Position numbers and translations under genes: made by a program. A stretch of 50,458 nucleotides of DNA from Bacteroidota bacterium (GTDB lineage Bacteria; Bacteroidota; Bacteroidia; Bacteroidales; Lentimicrobiaceae), in assembly GCA_023434665.1 (NCBI GenBank), contig JAEYSM010000018.1, positions 1 through 50,458 on the forward strand, read 5' to 3'. Shown here one piece after another: positions 1 to 8,918 of this stretch (position 1 is the first letter of the stretch; every line of letters starts with the position of its first letter). The notes below the pieces were generated by a model that was not told the origin of the DNA, did not search any database, and was given only the letters and a program-made list of their open reading frames with translations.

Positions 1-1155
1 TAATGCACCAATTTCTACAGCTCTTACACCACCTTCAATATATAGTTCAACAGCCAGTGTCTGGGACTGGAATTGTTCTTTTGGCAGATGTGGCAAAAAG
101 CGTTTAGCATCGACAAAAATGGCATGCCCTCCAAAAGGCTGCTGAACCGGAACACCGTATTCAACGAGTTTGGTTCCCAAATAGGCTACCTGACTGATCC
201 GGCAATCAAGATAATCAAATTCAGTTCCTTCATATAATCCTTGGGCGAGTGCATTCATATCTCTTCCCGACATACCGCCATATGTGATGTAACCTTCGAA
301 CATGATGTTGAAAGTAGATGCTTTCTTAAACAGGTTCTCATCTTTCATGGCAATAAATCCGCCCATATTTACTATGGCATCTTTTTTACTACTCATTGTC
401 ATAGCATCAGCATAGCTGAACATTTCGGCTACAATTTCGCGGATAGATTTATTGGCATAGCCCTCTTCTCTGGTTTTAATGAAATAAGCATTTTCGGCAA
501 AACGGGCAGAATCAAATATTACCATGATTCCATACTTATCAGAAAGTTCTTTAACGGCCTTAAGGTTAGCCATTGATACCGGCTGTCCTCCCGACGAATT
601 GCAGGTAATGGTTACGACAGTAAATGGTATTTTTTCGCGTGGCGTGTTTTTATAGACTTCTTCAAGCTTATTGAGATTAATATTTCCCTTAAACGGGTGC
701 ATGATTCTTGTATCGAAAGCTTCATCTATGGTGCAATCAACAGCTTTTGCATGACGGAATTCGATATGCCCTTTAGTGGTGTCGAAGTGTGAGTTACCGG
801 GAATCACATCGCCCTCTTTAACGAGCGCTGAAAAGAGTACGTTTTCGGCGGCTCTTCCCTGATGGGTTGGAAGAAAGTAAGGGAACCCAATAATGTTCTG
901 AATGGCAGATTTAAGTTTGAAATATGAAGATGCACCGGCATAACTTTCATCACCAATCATCATTTCACTCCATTGACGATCGCTCATAGCTCCGGTGCCT
1001 GAGTCGGTTAACAGATCGATAAAAACTTGTTCGCTTTTCAGTTTAAACAGGTTATAATTGGCTTCTTTAATCCATTGTTCTCTTTCCTGGCGGGTGCTGC
1101 TGCGGATGGATTCAACCATCTTGATTTTATATGGTTCAGCGAATGGTAAATTCAT
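1..1155 (-). CDS. tnaA: Tryptophanase (tryptophan indole-lyase), C-terminus beyond window
   Basis: PLP-dependent beta-eliminating lyase, expected to cleave L-tryptophan to indole, pyruvate and ammonia in the cytoplasm. The visible 385 codons begin MNLPFAEPYKIKMVESIR and read without a stop to the window edge; the family is about 460 residues, so roughly 75 C-terminal residues are missing only because the window ends. Seen: LLTDSGTGAMSD near the N-terminus, PTHQGRAAE, the Asp-containing stretch DSARFAENAYFIK, and the PLP-lysine motif SSKKDA (Lys257/258). Tyrosine phenol-lyase is the close alternative, but SARFAENAYF, the HLPKEQF stretch and VELYIEGGVRAVEIG resemble tryptophanase more. It stands alone, with a -7 element at 1318-1325 and a 163-base leader. 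No TnaC-type leader peptide was recognised. Confidence 0.88.
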   Translation of the reverse strand, partial: MNLPFAEPYKIKMVESIRSSTRQEREQWIKEANYNLFKLKSEQVFIDLLTDSGTGAMSDRQWSEMMIGDESYAGASSYFKLKSAIQNIIGFPYFLPTHQGRAAENVLFSALVKEGDVIPGNSHFDTTKGHIEFRHAKAVDCTIDEAFDTRIMHPFKGNINLNKLEEVYKNTPREKIPFTVVTITCNSSGGQPVSMANLKAVKELSDKYGIMVIFDSARFAENAYFIKTREEGYANKSIREIVAEMFSYADAMTMSSKKDAIVNMGGFIAMKDENLFKKASTFNIMFEGYITYGGMSGRDMNALAQGLYEGTEFDYLDCRISQVAYLGTKLVEYGVPVQQPFGGHAIFVDAKRFLPHLPKEQFQSQTLAVELYIEGGVRAVEIGAL

Positions 1156-1317
1156 GATTTATAAGGTATTGATTTAATAAAATGTTTGTTAATTGTGCAG
1201 TGGAATACTGCTGAATGGGAAGCAAATCAATACTTATCGCGATTTTTTATATTGCGAAAAATAATTTTACCGGAGATACGGAATATGTATGTTGGAATTA
1301 CATTTGCCATAACAGGT

Positions 1318-1325
1318 CAAAAGTA
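1318..1325 (-). promoter_or_regulatory. Putative -7 element (TACTTTTG) for tnaA
   Basis: Read on the minus strand this is TACTTTTG, an exact match to the Bacteroidota -7 consensus TAnnTTTG, pointing at tnaA. A TTG lies 15 bases upstream, closer than the usual ~19-base spacing to the -33 box, so the -33 half is weak. It would give a leader of about 155 bases, long enough for regulation. That leader contains a perfect 5-bp inverted repeat, GCAGT-GGAAT-ACTGC, at 1197-1211. Confidence 0.4.
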
Positions 1326-1378
1326 AAATATTTTTAGAAACAAAGGCTTTAAGCAGATATAAAAATTAACAACCTTGA

Positions 1379-2914
1379 TTATTTTTTCAGGATTATCCTG
1401 AAGGTTGTTTCTTTGCCGGGTATGGATGATTTGACGAATATTCGGCCATCATGGTTATCGCGAATAATTCGTTTGGCTAATGATAGTCCTAATCCCCAAC
1501 CTCTTTGTTTGCTGGTATAACCCGGATTGAATATTGTTTTGAACATCTGTTTGTTGATGCCTTTACCACTGTCGGTAATGTCAATAACAACACTTTTTTC
1601 TTCTTCCATTATGTTGATTGTAATCTTCCCCTTGCCTGCCATTGCATCAACGGCATTTTTAACCAGGTTTTCAATTACCCAATCAAAAAGCTGGGTGTTG
1701 AGATTAACCAATATAACTTTATCACGTGAAGGAGTAATCTGAAACTGAACCATCCGTGATGTCCGTGTTTTCAGATATTCTATGGAGTTATATACAATCT
1801 CTACGATATTATCGGGTTTAAGATTGGCAATTGAGCCAATTTTAGAAAATCGTTCAGTGATCGTATTCAGTCTGTTGACATCTTTCTTTAGTTCCTCAAT
1901 TGTATCGGGACTCACATTCTGGCCTTTCAGATATTCAACCCAAGCAATCATTGACGATAATGGGGTGCCCAATTGATGAGCGGTCTCTTTTGCTAATCCT
2001 ATCCATACCTGATTCTGTTCTGAACGACGGGCAAAACTGAATAAGAGATAAGAAACAAGAAGGAAGAGACTTACAATGGCCAATTGTACATATGGGAAAT
2101 ACCTCAATTGGGTGAGCACATACGAATCCTGATAATAAATGAAAGTCTTTTGTCCTGCGATGTCGATTTCAATGGGTTCATTACTTGATGACATTTCCTC
2201 AATGGTTTTTCTTACGAAAGAACTATCAGAAATCAGAGTACTGTCGATATTGCCGTATTGAATGATTTTTTGCCTGGTACTATCGGTTATAATTACAGGA
2301 ACCGATGCTGAATTGTCGGCAACTTCCATAAAGAATGACTGAACCAGGTCGTTGAGGACTACTTTAAGGTCGGAAAAGAGCTTTGAATCTTTATAATAAA
2401 AGTAAATGTAGTTGCCCCTGTAATATTCAAGAATTATGGGCTCGTAAACAGAGAATTCCTCGAGTAATTGGTTAGTCATTTTAGGGACTGTATCGGGGTC
2501 GAAGTTTACATTCTTGGCATTGTTGATATTACCTTCCTGATCAGCAAGTATTACAGGGATTGAGGTATTATTTGAGATTATCCGCATATAATAGCTCACA
2601 TCTTCATCTGCTTCCGATTGGGCGACTTTGATGGTAGCTTCAGCTAATAATCTGGCTCTGTCCTGTTCCTCGGCACTTATTTGCTTGAAAAAGTTTTCGG
2701 TATAATTAACCAGGCGGGCTCGTTGCTGGATGGCATTTGCCCAGGTAGTAATTTTACTTCTTTCATCGAGAGCAATCTTCCTTACCAATGAATTTGTGTA
2801 CCATAGAGTTATTCCTACAATCAAAAGTGCAATAAAAAAGAGCAGTCTTTTCCACGCTTTTTTTTGTTTGTAGATATCGGTGGATTTTGGTTTGAATAGG
2901 GCTCTGATACTCAT
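1379..2914 (-). CDS. Membrane sensor histidine kinase, orphan
   Basis: Two-component sensor kinase of 511 residues that would autophosphorylate on His and pass phosphate to an unknown response regulator. Order: membrane helix about 23-41; an extracytoplasmic sensor region about 45-272; second helix about 273-294; no clear HAMP; dimerisation/phosphoacceptor helix with H-box KETAHQLGTPLSS (His313); HATPase domain with N-box ENLVKNAVDAM (415-425), G1 DSGKGI (448-453) and G2 RGWGLGLSLAK (471-481). All catalytic boxes are intact. It is the last gene of the dxs-AsmA-kinase run, 38 bases after the AsmA-like gene, and no response regulator is in the window. The signal sensed cannot be told from the sequence. 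Confidence 0.9.
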   Translation of the reverse strand: MSIRALFKPKSTDIYKQKKAWKRLLFFIALLIVGITLWYTNSLVRKIALDERSKITTWANAIQQRARLVNYTENFFKQISAEEQDRARLLAEATIKVAQSEADEDVSYYMRIISNNTSIPVILADQEGNINNAKNVNFDPDTVPKMTNQLLEEFSVYEPIILEYYRGNYIYFYYKDSKLFSDLKVVLNDLVQSFFMEVADNSASVPVIITDSTRQKIIQYGNIDSTLISDSSFVRKTIEEMSSSNEPIEIDIAGQKTFIYYQDSYVLTQLRYFPYVQLAIVSLFLLVSYLLFSFARRSEQNQVWIGLAKETAHQLGTPLSSMIAWVEYLKGQNVSPDTIEELKKDVNRLNTITERFSKIGSIANLKPDNIVEIVYNSIEYLKTRTSRMVQFQITPSRDKVILVNLNTQLFDWVIENLVKNAVDAMAGKGKITINIMEEEKSVVIDITDSGKGINKQMFKTIFNPGYTSKQRGWGLGLSLAKRIIRDNHDGRIFVKSSIPGKETTFRIILKK

Positions 2915-2952
2915 TCTTGTCGGAAGACTGAAGTTTATACAAATATAAGTGG

Positions 2953-5466
2953 TTATTTTGTTTCATCCCATTCAATACGAAAAGCAGGTTGATCTTTGGA
3001 AGACTTTTTACTGACCGTAGTTTGTTCGGAAGGTTTTTTAATTCCAAATTCCTGTTGAAAGGTTTCTCTCAGCACTTGCTTCTCATTCCTTAAATCATCT
3101 GTAATCTTCTTCTTAACAGCCCTGGTGTCGTATTGAACTACGGGATCGCTGATGGGACCTGAAAACTTTAAGAAAAGACGAGGTTTACCCAATCCATCGT
3201 CTTCAATATATTCATCAGACACAATTCTCTTCTTCTTGCCGGATTTGATTACGTCTGACAGTAACATATTTGTATGGTAATCGATGTCATTCCCGAAAGT
3301 GTGAGTGCCATAACCTTCAAGATTCAGTACTGAGGAGTTTATTTCCATACGTGGAATAACAACGGTTTCATGCATGATCTCAATCTGGTTTGTGAGCGTT
3401 GCGAATTTAACATTCTTCAGTTCGGAAGCATCAAGAAACCGTGATAAGGCCTGCAAAGGTTGAAATTCATTTAATTCCCCGTTCCTGATTTCTATTTCAG
3501 CTATTGCTTCAACACTTTTAATATCAACTGTGTAATCGGGCTTTAAATAAGTTGCGAAATCTACTTTCGCGTTGGCAGTTCCTTTAAGGTTATTACTTAC
3601 AATACCTTTTTGACCAAAATCGTTAAACTGATAAAACAGCTGATTAATATCGACATTCATTAAACTGGCAGTGGTAATTATTCGTGTTTTATTGCCATAC
3701 CGTCCATTGATGATTCCGGATGCTGATATTTTACCACCAAATGCCGAAATCATAACATCAGTACCTCTAAGTACATTCTGGCTTAACTGAAATCTCCCGT
3801 TAATATTTTGAGTTATAAGGTTTTTATGAATAAGTGAACCTACATTAAGTGAAATATCAAACGAAATATCCGGTGGAAACAACCCGGTGCCTGTATTACT
3901 TCCATTTTGTTTTTTGACAAGTGCCAGGATATCTTCCAGAATAAGCTTGTCGGAATTGAGGTTTAATGAAGCATAAACCGGATGACTTTTATTATCAGAA
4001 GTTGTTGCCAAGCCGTCAAGGTAACCGTTGGCTTCAAAATCAGATTTCCCAATAGTGCACGTAAGTCCGTCACATAATATTCTCTGATTCTTCAGACTGA
4101 GACCCCCATTGAGATTACTGATCTTGTTCATTTTATACAGAAACCCGGCGTCAGCAAAACTCGCATTTCCGCTCATCTTCATTGTACTGACAGCACTATT
4201 CAATGCATAATCCTCAAGGTTGATATCGGCAGAAACATTCCCATTAAACTCAGTGAAATCAGAATTTTGGATAAGTGGTGACAACTCAGTCAGGTTCGCA
4301 TTTAATTTTATTGTCAGTGTAACCAATGGATCTTTGAATCTTCGGGTTGTAAGTTTGCCCTGTAATTTGCCTGTTTTAAGCGTTCCTCTGAAGGTATTCA
4401 CATTCAGCATTTCAGTACCGGGGGCACCACCATAATAGAATGTTCCCCCGGCAGCAAGTGATTTTATCTCAAATGGCTTGAGGGGATAAGATAAATGTCC
4501 GTCATCAAGAATGAATGATAAGGAAGTCCTTATTGTACGCCAGTCATCAGCGGGACCTTTAAGAGTTCCTTTGAGGCTTAATTTCCCGGCCGGTTTATAA
4601 TCAAATATCTCTTTCTGAACCGAGGGAGGCAAAAGTGTATTTATTTGAGAAACTTCAGCCTTGAGTGATGTGATCATCAAATCGATGATAGATTTATCTC
4701 CATAATAATACTTGCCTTGAAATTCAACGGGAACACCGCCATAGCTTAAAAAAGCTTCATGAAAATTCAGCAGTTCAACACTTGTGTTAATGTCTAAAAC
4801 AGTTTCAATGCTGGCTGCTGCAGGTGGTAAGATATTTTGTTTACCAATTATGAGCTGCTGACAGTAAATGTCACCTTTAAATTTTAATTTGATATTCTCT
4901 GACAAAAGTGAACCTTTGATTACTGAGTTATCGATGTTGACAATAACATCGTTTCCTCTTGAAGAATCAAAATAGGATAAGACAGATGATTTAAGCGTAA
5001 TGCGAGAAAAATCAAAATTTACAGCACCTGTGCTACTCCCCGGAACTTGTTTCCAGATGCGGTAATTATTTGCACCGGTGGCATCAGTAAACAATTCCAC
5101 TCTGGCATTTTCAATATTAATGCTCCGGATTTTATAATTGCCTGTTAACAGATTAATCAGGTTAAAGTTAAGATCAATTCTTTCGGCAGAGATTAAGCCG
5201 GGTGCATCTGACAGATTTGTCGGTGACTTCATCGTAACATCCCTCAGTACCACTGAAGCATCAGGGAACGACCTAAACATGCTGATATTAATCGCACTTA
5301 TATTAGTTTCAACCAGAAGGTGTTTATTGAGTTCGCCAGTAATAAGGCTCTTAATTTTATCGGCACTAAAATATCCAACAAGTATAAAACAAGCGGAGGT
5401 TATTACCGCCACTACTGATAACCAGACAATTATTTTAGTAAGGTTTCTCTTAAATATCTGACGCAT
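2953..5466 (-). CDS. AsmA-like envelope protein
   Basis: 837-residue AsmA-family protein, anchored in the inner membrane by one helix (about 12-33) with the remainder in the periplasm. AsmA-type proteins are thought to help lipid transport or outer-membrane assembly; the exact role of this one is unknown. The N-terminal stretch after the helix (ADKIKSLITGELNKHL, then FRSFPDASVVLRDV) is typical of AsmA N-termini in Bacteroidota, and the long beta-rich body ends with a C-terminal AsmA-like segment and a charged Lys-rich tail. The ATG at 5466 places a short basic segment before the helix. It sits between dxs (89-base gap) and the histidine kinase (38-base gap) on the same strand, so the three may be co-transcribed. 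Confidence 0.82.
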   Translation of the reverse strand: MRQIFKRNLTKIIVWLSVVAVITSACFILVGYFSADKIKSLITGELNKHLLVETNISAINISMFRSFPDASVVLRDVTMKSPTNLSDAPGLISAERIDLNFNLINLLTGNYKIRSINIENARVELFTDATGANNYRIWKQVPGSSTGAVNFDFSRITLKSSVLSYFDSSRGNDVIVNIDNSVIKGSLLSENIKLKFKGDIYCQQLIIGKQNILPPAAASIETVLDINTSVELLNFHEAFLSYGGVPVEFQGKYYYGDKSIIDLMITSLKAEVSQINTLLPPSVQKEIFDYKPAGKLSLKGTLKGPADDWRTIRTSLSFILDDGHLSYPLKPFEIKSLAAGGTFYYGGAPGTEMLNVNTFRGTLKTGKLQGKLTTRRFKDPLVTLTIKLNANLTELSPLIQNSDFTEFNGNVSADINLEDYALNSAVSTMKMSGNASFADAGFLYKMNKISNLNGGLSLKNQRILCDGLTCTIGKSDFEANGYLDGLATTSDNKSHPVYASLNLNSDKLILEDILALVKKQNGSNTGTGLFPPDISFDISLNVGSLIHKNLITQNINGRFQLSQNVLRGTDVMISAFGGKISASGIINGRYGNKTRIITTASLMNVDINQLFYQFNDFGQKGIVSNNLKGTANAKVDFATYLKPDYTVDIKSVEAIAEIEIRNGELNEFQPLQALSRFLDASELKNVKFATLTNQIEIMHETVVIPRMEINSSVLNLEGYGTHTFGNDIDYHTNMLLSDVIKSGKKKRIVSDEYIEDDGLGKPRLFLKFSGPISDPVVQYDTRAVKKKITDDLRNEKQVLRETFQQEFGIKKPSEQTTVSKKSSKDQPAFRIEWDETK

Positions 5467-5555
5467 TAACCGGCTGTTTACGGATTAATAAACGGAAAGA
5501 GTTGTTAAGTATTGTTTCAGTAGATTATTGTTCTCATGGGAAATGAGGCTAGTTA

Positions 5556-7454
5556 TTATTCGATAGATTCCTTTACCGCTTTAACTATTCCTTCGACATC
5601 AAAGCCACATAAACTGTACAATTCCTCAACGGTGCCATGTGGAATATAATCGTCTGGAATTCCTAAAATTTTAACCTTACATGAAATTTGATTTTCGGCC
5701 ATATACTGAAGTACCGTGCTTCCTAAGCCACCTTTTACCGAACCATCTTCCACGGTTATTACGGCTTTAAATTCAGCAAAGACTTCTGAAAGAATATCAG
5801 TGTCGATAGGTTTCAGGAACATCATATCATAGTGAGCCGGATGAATATTTTCCTCTTTAAGTTTAAGGACGGCTTCTTTTACAAAATTTCCCGGATGTCC
5901 GAGACTCAGGATAGCGATATGTTTTCCATCAGAAACCTGGCGTCCCTTGCCTGTTTTAACTTGAGTAAAAGGTCTTTGCCAGTCTGTACACGCACAATTG
6001 CCACGGGGGTATCGGATAACATAAGGGCCATTGCCGGGGAGTTGCGCTGAAAACATTATATTTCGCAGATCATACCCATTCATAGGGGCTGCAATAGTGA
6101 GACCCGGTATAGCGTTCAGATAGGCAAGGTCGTATGCACCATGATGGGTTGGACCGTCTTCTCCTACTAATCCTGCTCTGTCGAGGCAAAAAATCACAGG
6201 TAAATGTTGCAGGGCAACATCATGGATCAACTGATCGTATGACCTTTGCATGAAAGAGGAGTATATATTGCAGAAAGGTATTTTACCTTCGGCGGCCAAT
6301 CCGGCTGCAAAAGTTACAGCATGCTGCTCAGCGATTCCGACATCAAATGTTCTTTCGGGTATCTCTTTCATCATGAGATTGAGGGAACATCCGGTGGGCA
6401 TGGCCGGTGTGATACCAATAATTTTTTCATTTTCGCGCGCAAGCTCAAGAATAGTTGCTCCAAAAACATCCTGGTAACGTGAAGGTTTCTTGTCACCTTC
6501 CTTTTGAAGAATTTCTCCTGTATTTTTATCAAACATGCCCGGTGCATGGAACAAAATCTGTTGCTGCTCGGCTTTCTCGAAACCTTTTCCTTTAATAGTA
6601 ATGGTATGCAAAAGTTTGGGTCCGGGAACATCCTTAAGGTCGTGCAATAAACGTACGAGCTTTATAACATCATGACCATCAACAGGGCCGAGATAACGGA
6701 AGTTAAAAGCCTCAAAAAGATTGCAATTTTTAAATAGTGTTGACTTAACTACGTGAGAAAGTTGCTTTACTAATTGACGCGAATTAGCGCCATATTTGGT
6801 GTTTCCACCCATGAGCAACCAAATCCTGTCCTTTATTTTCTTGTATGTACGCGAAGTAACAATATCAATAAAGTATTCTTTCAGAGCACCTACACTTTTG
6901 TCGATAGAAATACCATTATCGTTGAGGATTACCAGCAGATTGGTTCCTGAAACACCGGCATTATTCAGAGCTTCCATTGCCTGTCCGCCGGTTAATGCTC
7001 CATCGCCAATAACGGCAATATGTTGTTGTTGATTATTATTTGAAAGTTTGGCTGCGACTGCCATTCCAAGGGCAGCAGATATTGAAGTTGATGAATGACC
7101 CGTACCAAATGTATCGAATTCACTTTCACTCATTTTAGGGAAACCACTAATGCCATCCTTTTTACGGATATTGTAAAATTCATGCTTGCGTCCGGTGAGG
7201 ATTTTATGAGCATAAGCCTGGTGACCAACATCCCAGATCAGTTTATCATCAGGGGTATCAAAGACGTAATGAATAGCAACGGCCAGTTCAACTGCACCCA
7301 GACTTGCACCCAGGTGTCCGGGATTTGAAGAAATCACCTCGATGATAAATTGCCTGATTTCGTGACATAAGGCAGGAAGCTGTTCGGGGCTGAGTTGCCT
7401 CAAATCACTGGGGGAATCAATTGTATTTAATAGCAAGCCGATGCCCGGTGACAT
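5556..7454 (-). CDS. dxs: 1-deoxy-D-xylulose-5-phosphate synthase
   Basis: Thiamine-diphosphate enzyme condensing pyruvate with glyceraldehyde 3-phosphate, the first step of the MEP isoprenoid pathway; also feeds thiamine and pyridoxal synthesis. With the ATG at 7454 it is 632 residues, normal for the family. Seen: HLGASLG (about 47), GHSSTSISAALG (about 119-130), the ThDP motif GDGALTGG (about 150-157) continuing to LNDN, the catalytic DVGIAEQHA (about 371-379) and EDGPTHHG (about 432-439). An in-frame TTG at 7475 would add seven residues but lies inside the -7 element at 7473-7480, which argues for the ATG. It heads the minus-strand run with the AsmA-like gene and is divergent from trkA. 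Confidence 0.96.
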   Translation of the reverse strand: MSPGIGLLLNTIDSPSDLRQLSPEQLPALCHEIRQFIIEVISSNPGHLGASLGAVELAVAIHYVFDTPDDKLIWDVGHQAYAHKILTGRKHEFYNIRKKDGISGFPKMSESEFDTFGTGHSSTSISAALGMAVAAKLSNNNQQQHIAVIGDGALTGGQAMEALNNAGVSGTNLLVILNDNGISIDKSVGALKEYFIDIVTSRTYKKIKDRIWLLMGGNTKYGANSRQLVKQLSHVVKSTLFKNCNLFEAFNFRYLGPVDGHDVIKLVRLLHDLKDVPGPKLLHTITIKGKGFEKAEQQQILFHAPGMFDKNTGEILQKEGDKKPSRYQDVFGATILELARENEKIIGITPAMPTGCSLNLMMKEIPERTFDVGIAEQHAVTFAAGLAAEGKIPFCNIYSSFMQRSYDQLIHDVALQHLPVIFCLDRAGLVGEDGPTHHGAYDLAYLNAIPGLTIAAPMNGYDLRNIMFSAQLPGNGPYVIRYPRGNCACTDWQRPFTQVKTGKGRQVSDGKHIAILSLGHPGNFVKEAVLKLKEENIHPAHYDMMFLKPIDTDILSEVFAEFKAVITVEDGSVKGGLGSTVLQYMAENQISCKVKILGIPDDYIPHGTVEELYSLCGFDVEGIVKAVKESIE

Positions 7455-7472
7455 GATTTTGGTTTTGAGGCA

Positions 7473-7480
7473 CAAAGGTA
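7473..7480 (-). promoter_or_regulatory. Putative -7 element (TACCTTTG) for dxs
   Basis: Reads TACCTTTG on the minus strand, an exact TAnnTTTG match 18 bases before the dxs ATG at 7454. The -33 position has no clear TTG. Its placement makes the upstream TTG at 7475 an unlikely start codon, because that codon would lie within the promoter. Confidence 0.6.
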
Positions 7481-7527
7481 ACCATTTGTGCTTAGTTATG
7501 AGAAGGATAAAATGGCAGAAATTGTAT

Positions 7528-7535
7528 TACTTTTG
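7528..7535 (+). promoter_or_regulatory. Putative -7 element (TACTTTTG) for trkA-trkH
   Basis: TACTTTTG followed by C, an exact match to TAnnTTTG, 29 bases before the trkA ATG. With the dxs element 48 bases away on the other strand, the 110-base gap looks like a compact divergent promoter pair. No good TTG at the -33 position. Confidence 0.55.
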
Positions 7536-7552
7536 CAAGCTTGTATTCCATG

Positions 7553-7560
7553 TAAGGAGG
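7553..7560 (+). promoter_or_regulatory. Strong Shine-Dalgarno site before trkA
   Basis: TAAGGAGG sits four bases before the ATG at 7565. Genes of this phylum generally lack clear Shine-Dalgarno sequences, and I saw nothing this strong before other starts in the window, so it is worth recording; it also fixes the trkA start. Confidence 0.7.
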
Positions 7561-7564
7561 AAAT

Positions 7565-8905
7565 ATGAATATAATAATTGCCGGAGACGGGGAGGTTGGA
7601 TTTCATCTGGCTAAGATGCTTTCCGGTGAAAACCATAATATTACGATTGTTGATCCGCACCAGGAGCTATTGAAACTTATTGAAACCAATTCTGATTTGT
7701 TGACAATAACGGGAGATTCTGCTTCAATAGGGGTTTTGGAGCAGGCCAATGTCCGTAAAGCAGATCTGTTGATTTCGGTGGTTCACGATGAAAAAATAAA
7801 TATTACCACCTGTGCCATTGGAAAGAAACTCGGAGCCAGAAGAACCATAGCCCGCATAAACAATGTAGAATATCTTACAAACGAAAACCGCGAGTTAATG
7901 AGGTCGTTGGGTGTTGACTCAATGGTTTGTCCCGAAAGGATAGCATCGAAGGAAATAGTAAAGCTTATTAAACAACCTGCAGCAACTGAAATATTCGACT
8001 TTACAGATAATAAGATGTCGATGTTGTTGATTAAGCTTGATGAAAAGGCTAAAGTGCTTAACAAGACTTTGAACCAATTAGCAGCTGAAAATCCTAAGCT
8101 CGATTTCAGAGCAGTAGCCATCCATCGTAATAATAAAACCATTATACCCAAAGGCGATGATTCGTTTAAACTGGGGGATATGGCTTATGTGATTACAAAA
8201 CCCGGAGCCATTGATATGCTATTGAGTTTGGCTGGAAAAGAACCGGTGGAAATAAGAAATGTGATGATAGTGGGAGGAGGGAGAATAGGACGAAAGACTG
8301 CTCAACTGCTTGAGAAGGAGATGAATGTGAAGCTTATTGAGATAGATAAGGAGAGAGCTTTCAATTTGATTGATGAATTGGAAAAAACATTGATAATAAA
8401 TGCTGATGCCAGGGATCAGGATTTACTTGAAGACGAGGGCATACGTAATATGGATGCTTTCATTTCCGTCACCAATGATTATGAGACTAATATTCTTACA
8501 TGTCTCTTAGCTCAGCGATATGGTGTTAAGAAGGTCATCCCATTGGTTGAGAATATTGATTATATAAGCATTTCACAGAGCATAGGTATCGAGACAGTGA
8601 TCAATAAAAAGCTTATCACTGCTTCTTATATAGTTGGTTTTACCATGGATGCTGATGTGCGATCGACTAAAGTATTAAGTGGTGTGGATGCCGAGGTTCT
8701 GGAGTTTGTAGTTAAACCCGGGGCCCCAGCTACCAAAAAGCAGATTAAAGATCTTGATATTCCCCGCAACTGCATAATTGGTGGAATTGTAAGAGGAAAC
8801 CAAAGCTATATCGCTGTTGGCAACCTGCAAATAAAAGAAGGCGATTATGTTATCGTATTTTCATTACCTTCAGCCATAGGAAAGGTTCAGGACTTATTTG
8901 TATAA
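7565..8905 (+). CDS. trkA: Trk potassium uptake regulatory subunit TrkA
   Basis: Cytoplasmic NAD(H)/nucleotide-binding subunit gating the TrkH potassium channel. The 446 residues hold two RCK modules: the first Rossmann fold with GDGEVG (7-12) and acidic D30, followed by a TrkA-C domain; the second with GGGRIG (237-242) and acidic E259, followed by another TrkA-C domain ending at the C-terminus. This duplicated layout and length are those of E. coli-type TrkA. The start is fixed by the strong ribosome-binding site at 7553-7560. It is followed immediately by trkH (13-base gap to its best ATG), so the two form one transcription unit. Confidence 0.94.
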   Translation: MNIIIAGDGEVGFHLAKMLSGENHNITIVDPHQELLKLIETNSDLLTITGDSASIGVLEQANVRKADLLISVVHDEKINITTCAIGKKLGARRTIARINNVEYLTNENRELMRSLGVDSMVCPERIASKEIVKLIKQPAATEIFDFTDNKMSMLLIKLDEKAKVLNKTLNQLAAENPKLDFRAVAIHRNNKTIIPKGDDSFKLGDMAYVITKPGAIDMLLSLAGKEPVEIRNVMIVGGGRIGRKTAQLLEKEMNVKLIEIDKERAFNLIDELEKTLIINADARDQDLLEDEGIRNMDAFISVTNDYETNILTCLLAQRYGVKKVIPLVENIDYISISQSIGIETVINKKLITASYIVGFTMDADVRSTKVLSGVDAEVLEFVVKPGAPATKKQIKDLDIPRNCIIGGIVRGNQSYIAVGNLQIKEGDYVIVFSLPSAIGKVQDLFV

Positions 8906-8918
8906 GTTATATGTCATT

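Noticed and set aside
1..1155. Tyrosine phenol-lyase instead of tryptophanase
   Set aside because: Both families share the fold and PLP motif, but the SARFAENAYF, HLPKEQF and GGVRAVEIG stretches match tryptophanase better; some uncertainty remains.
1386..1402. TTCAGGAT/ATCCTGAA inverted repeat as a terminator of the histidine kinase gene
   Set aside because: It lies inside the coding end, and on the minus strand it is followed by As rather than Ts.
7455..7475. TTG start extending dxs by seven residues
   Set aside because: The codon lies within the TACCTTTG -7 element, and the ATG at 7454 gives the usual length.
8898..8918. TTG start for trkH overlapping trkA
   Set aside because: An ATG 21 bases later gives a normal TrkH N-terminus.
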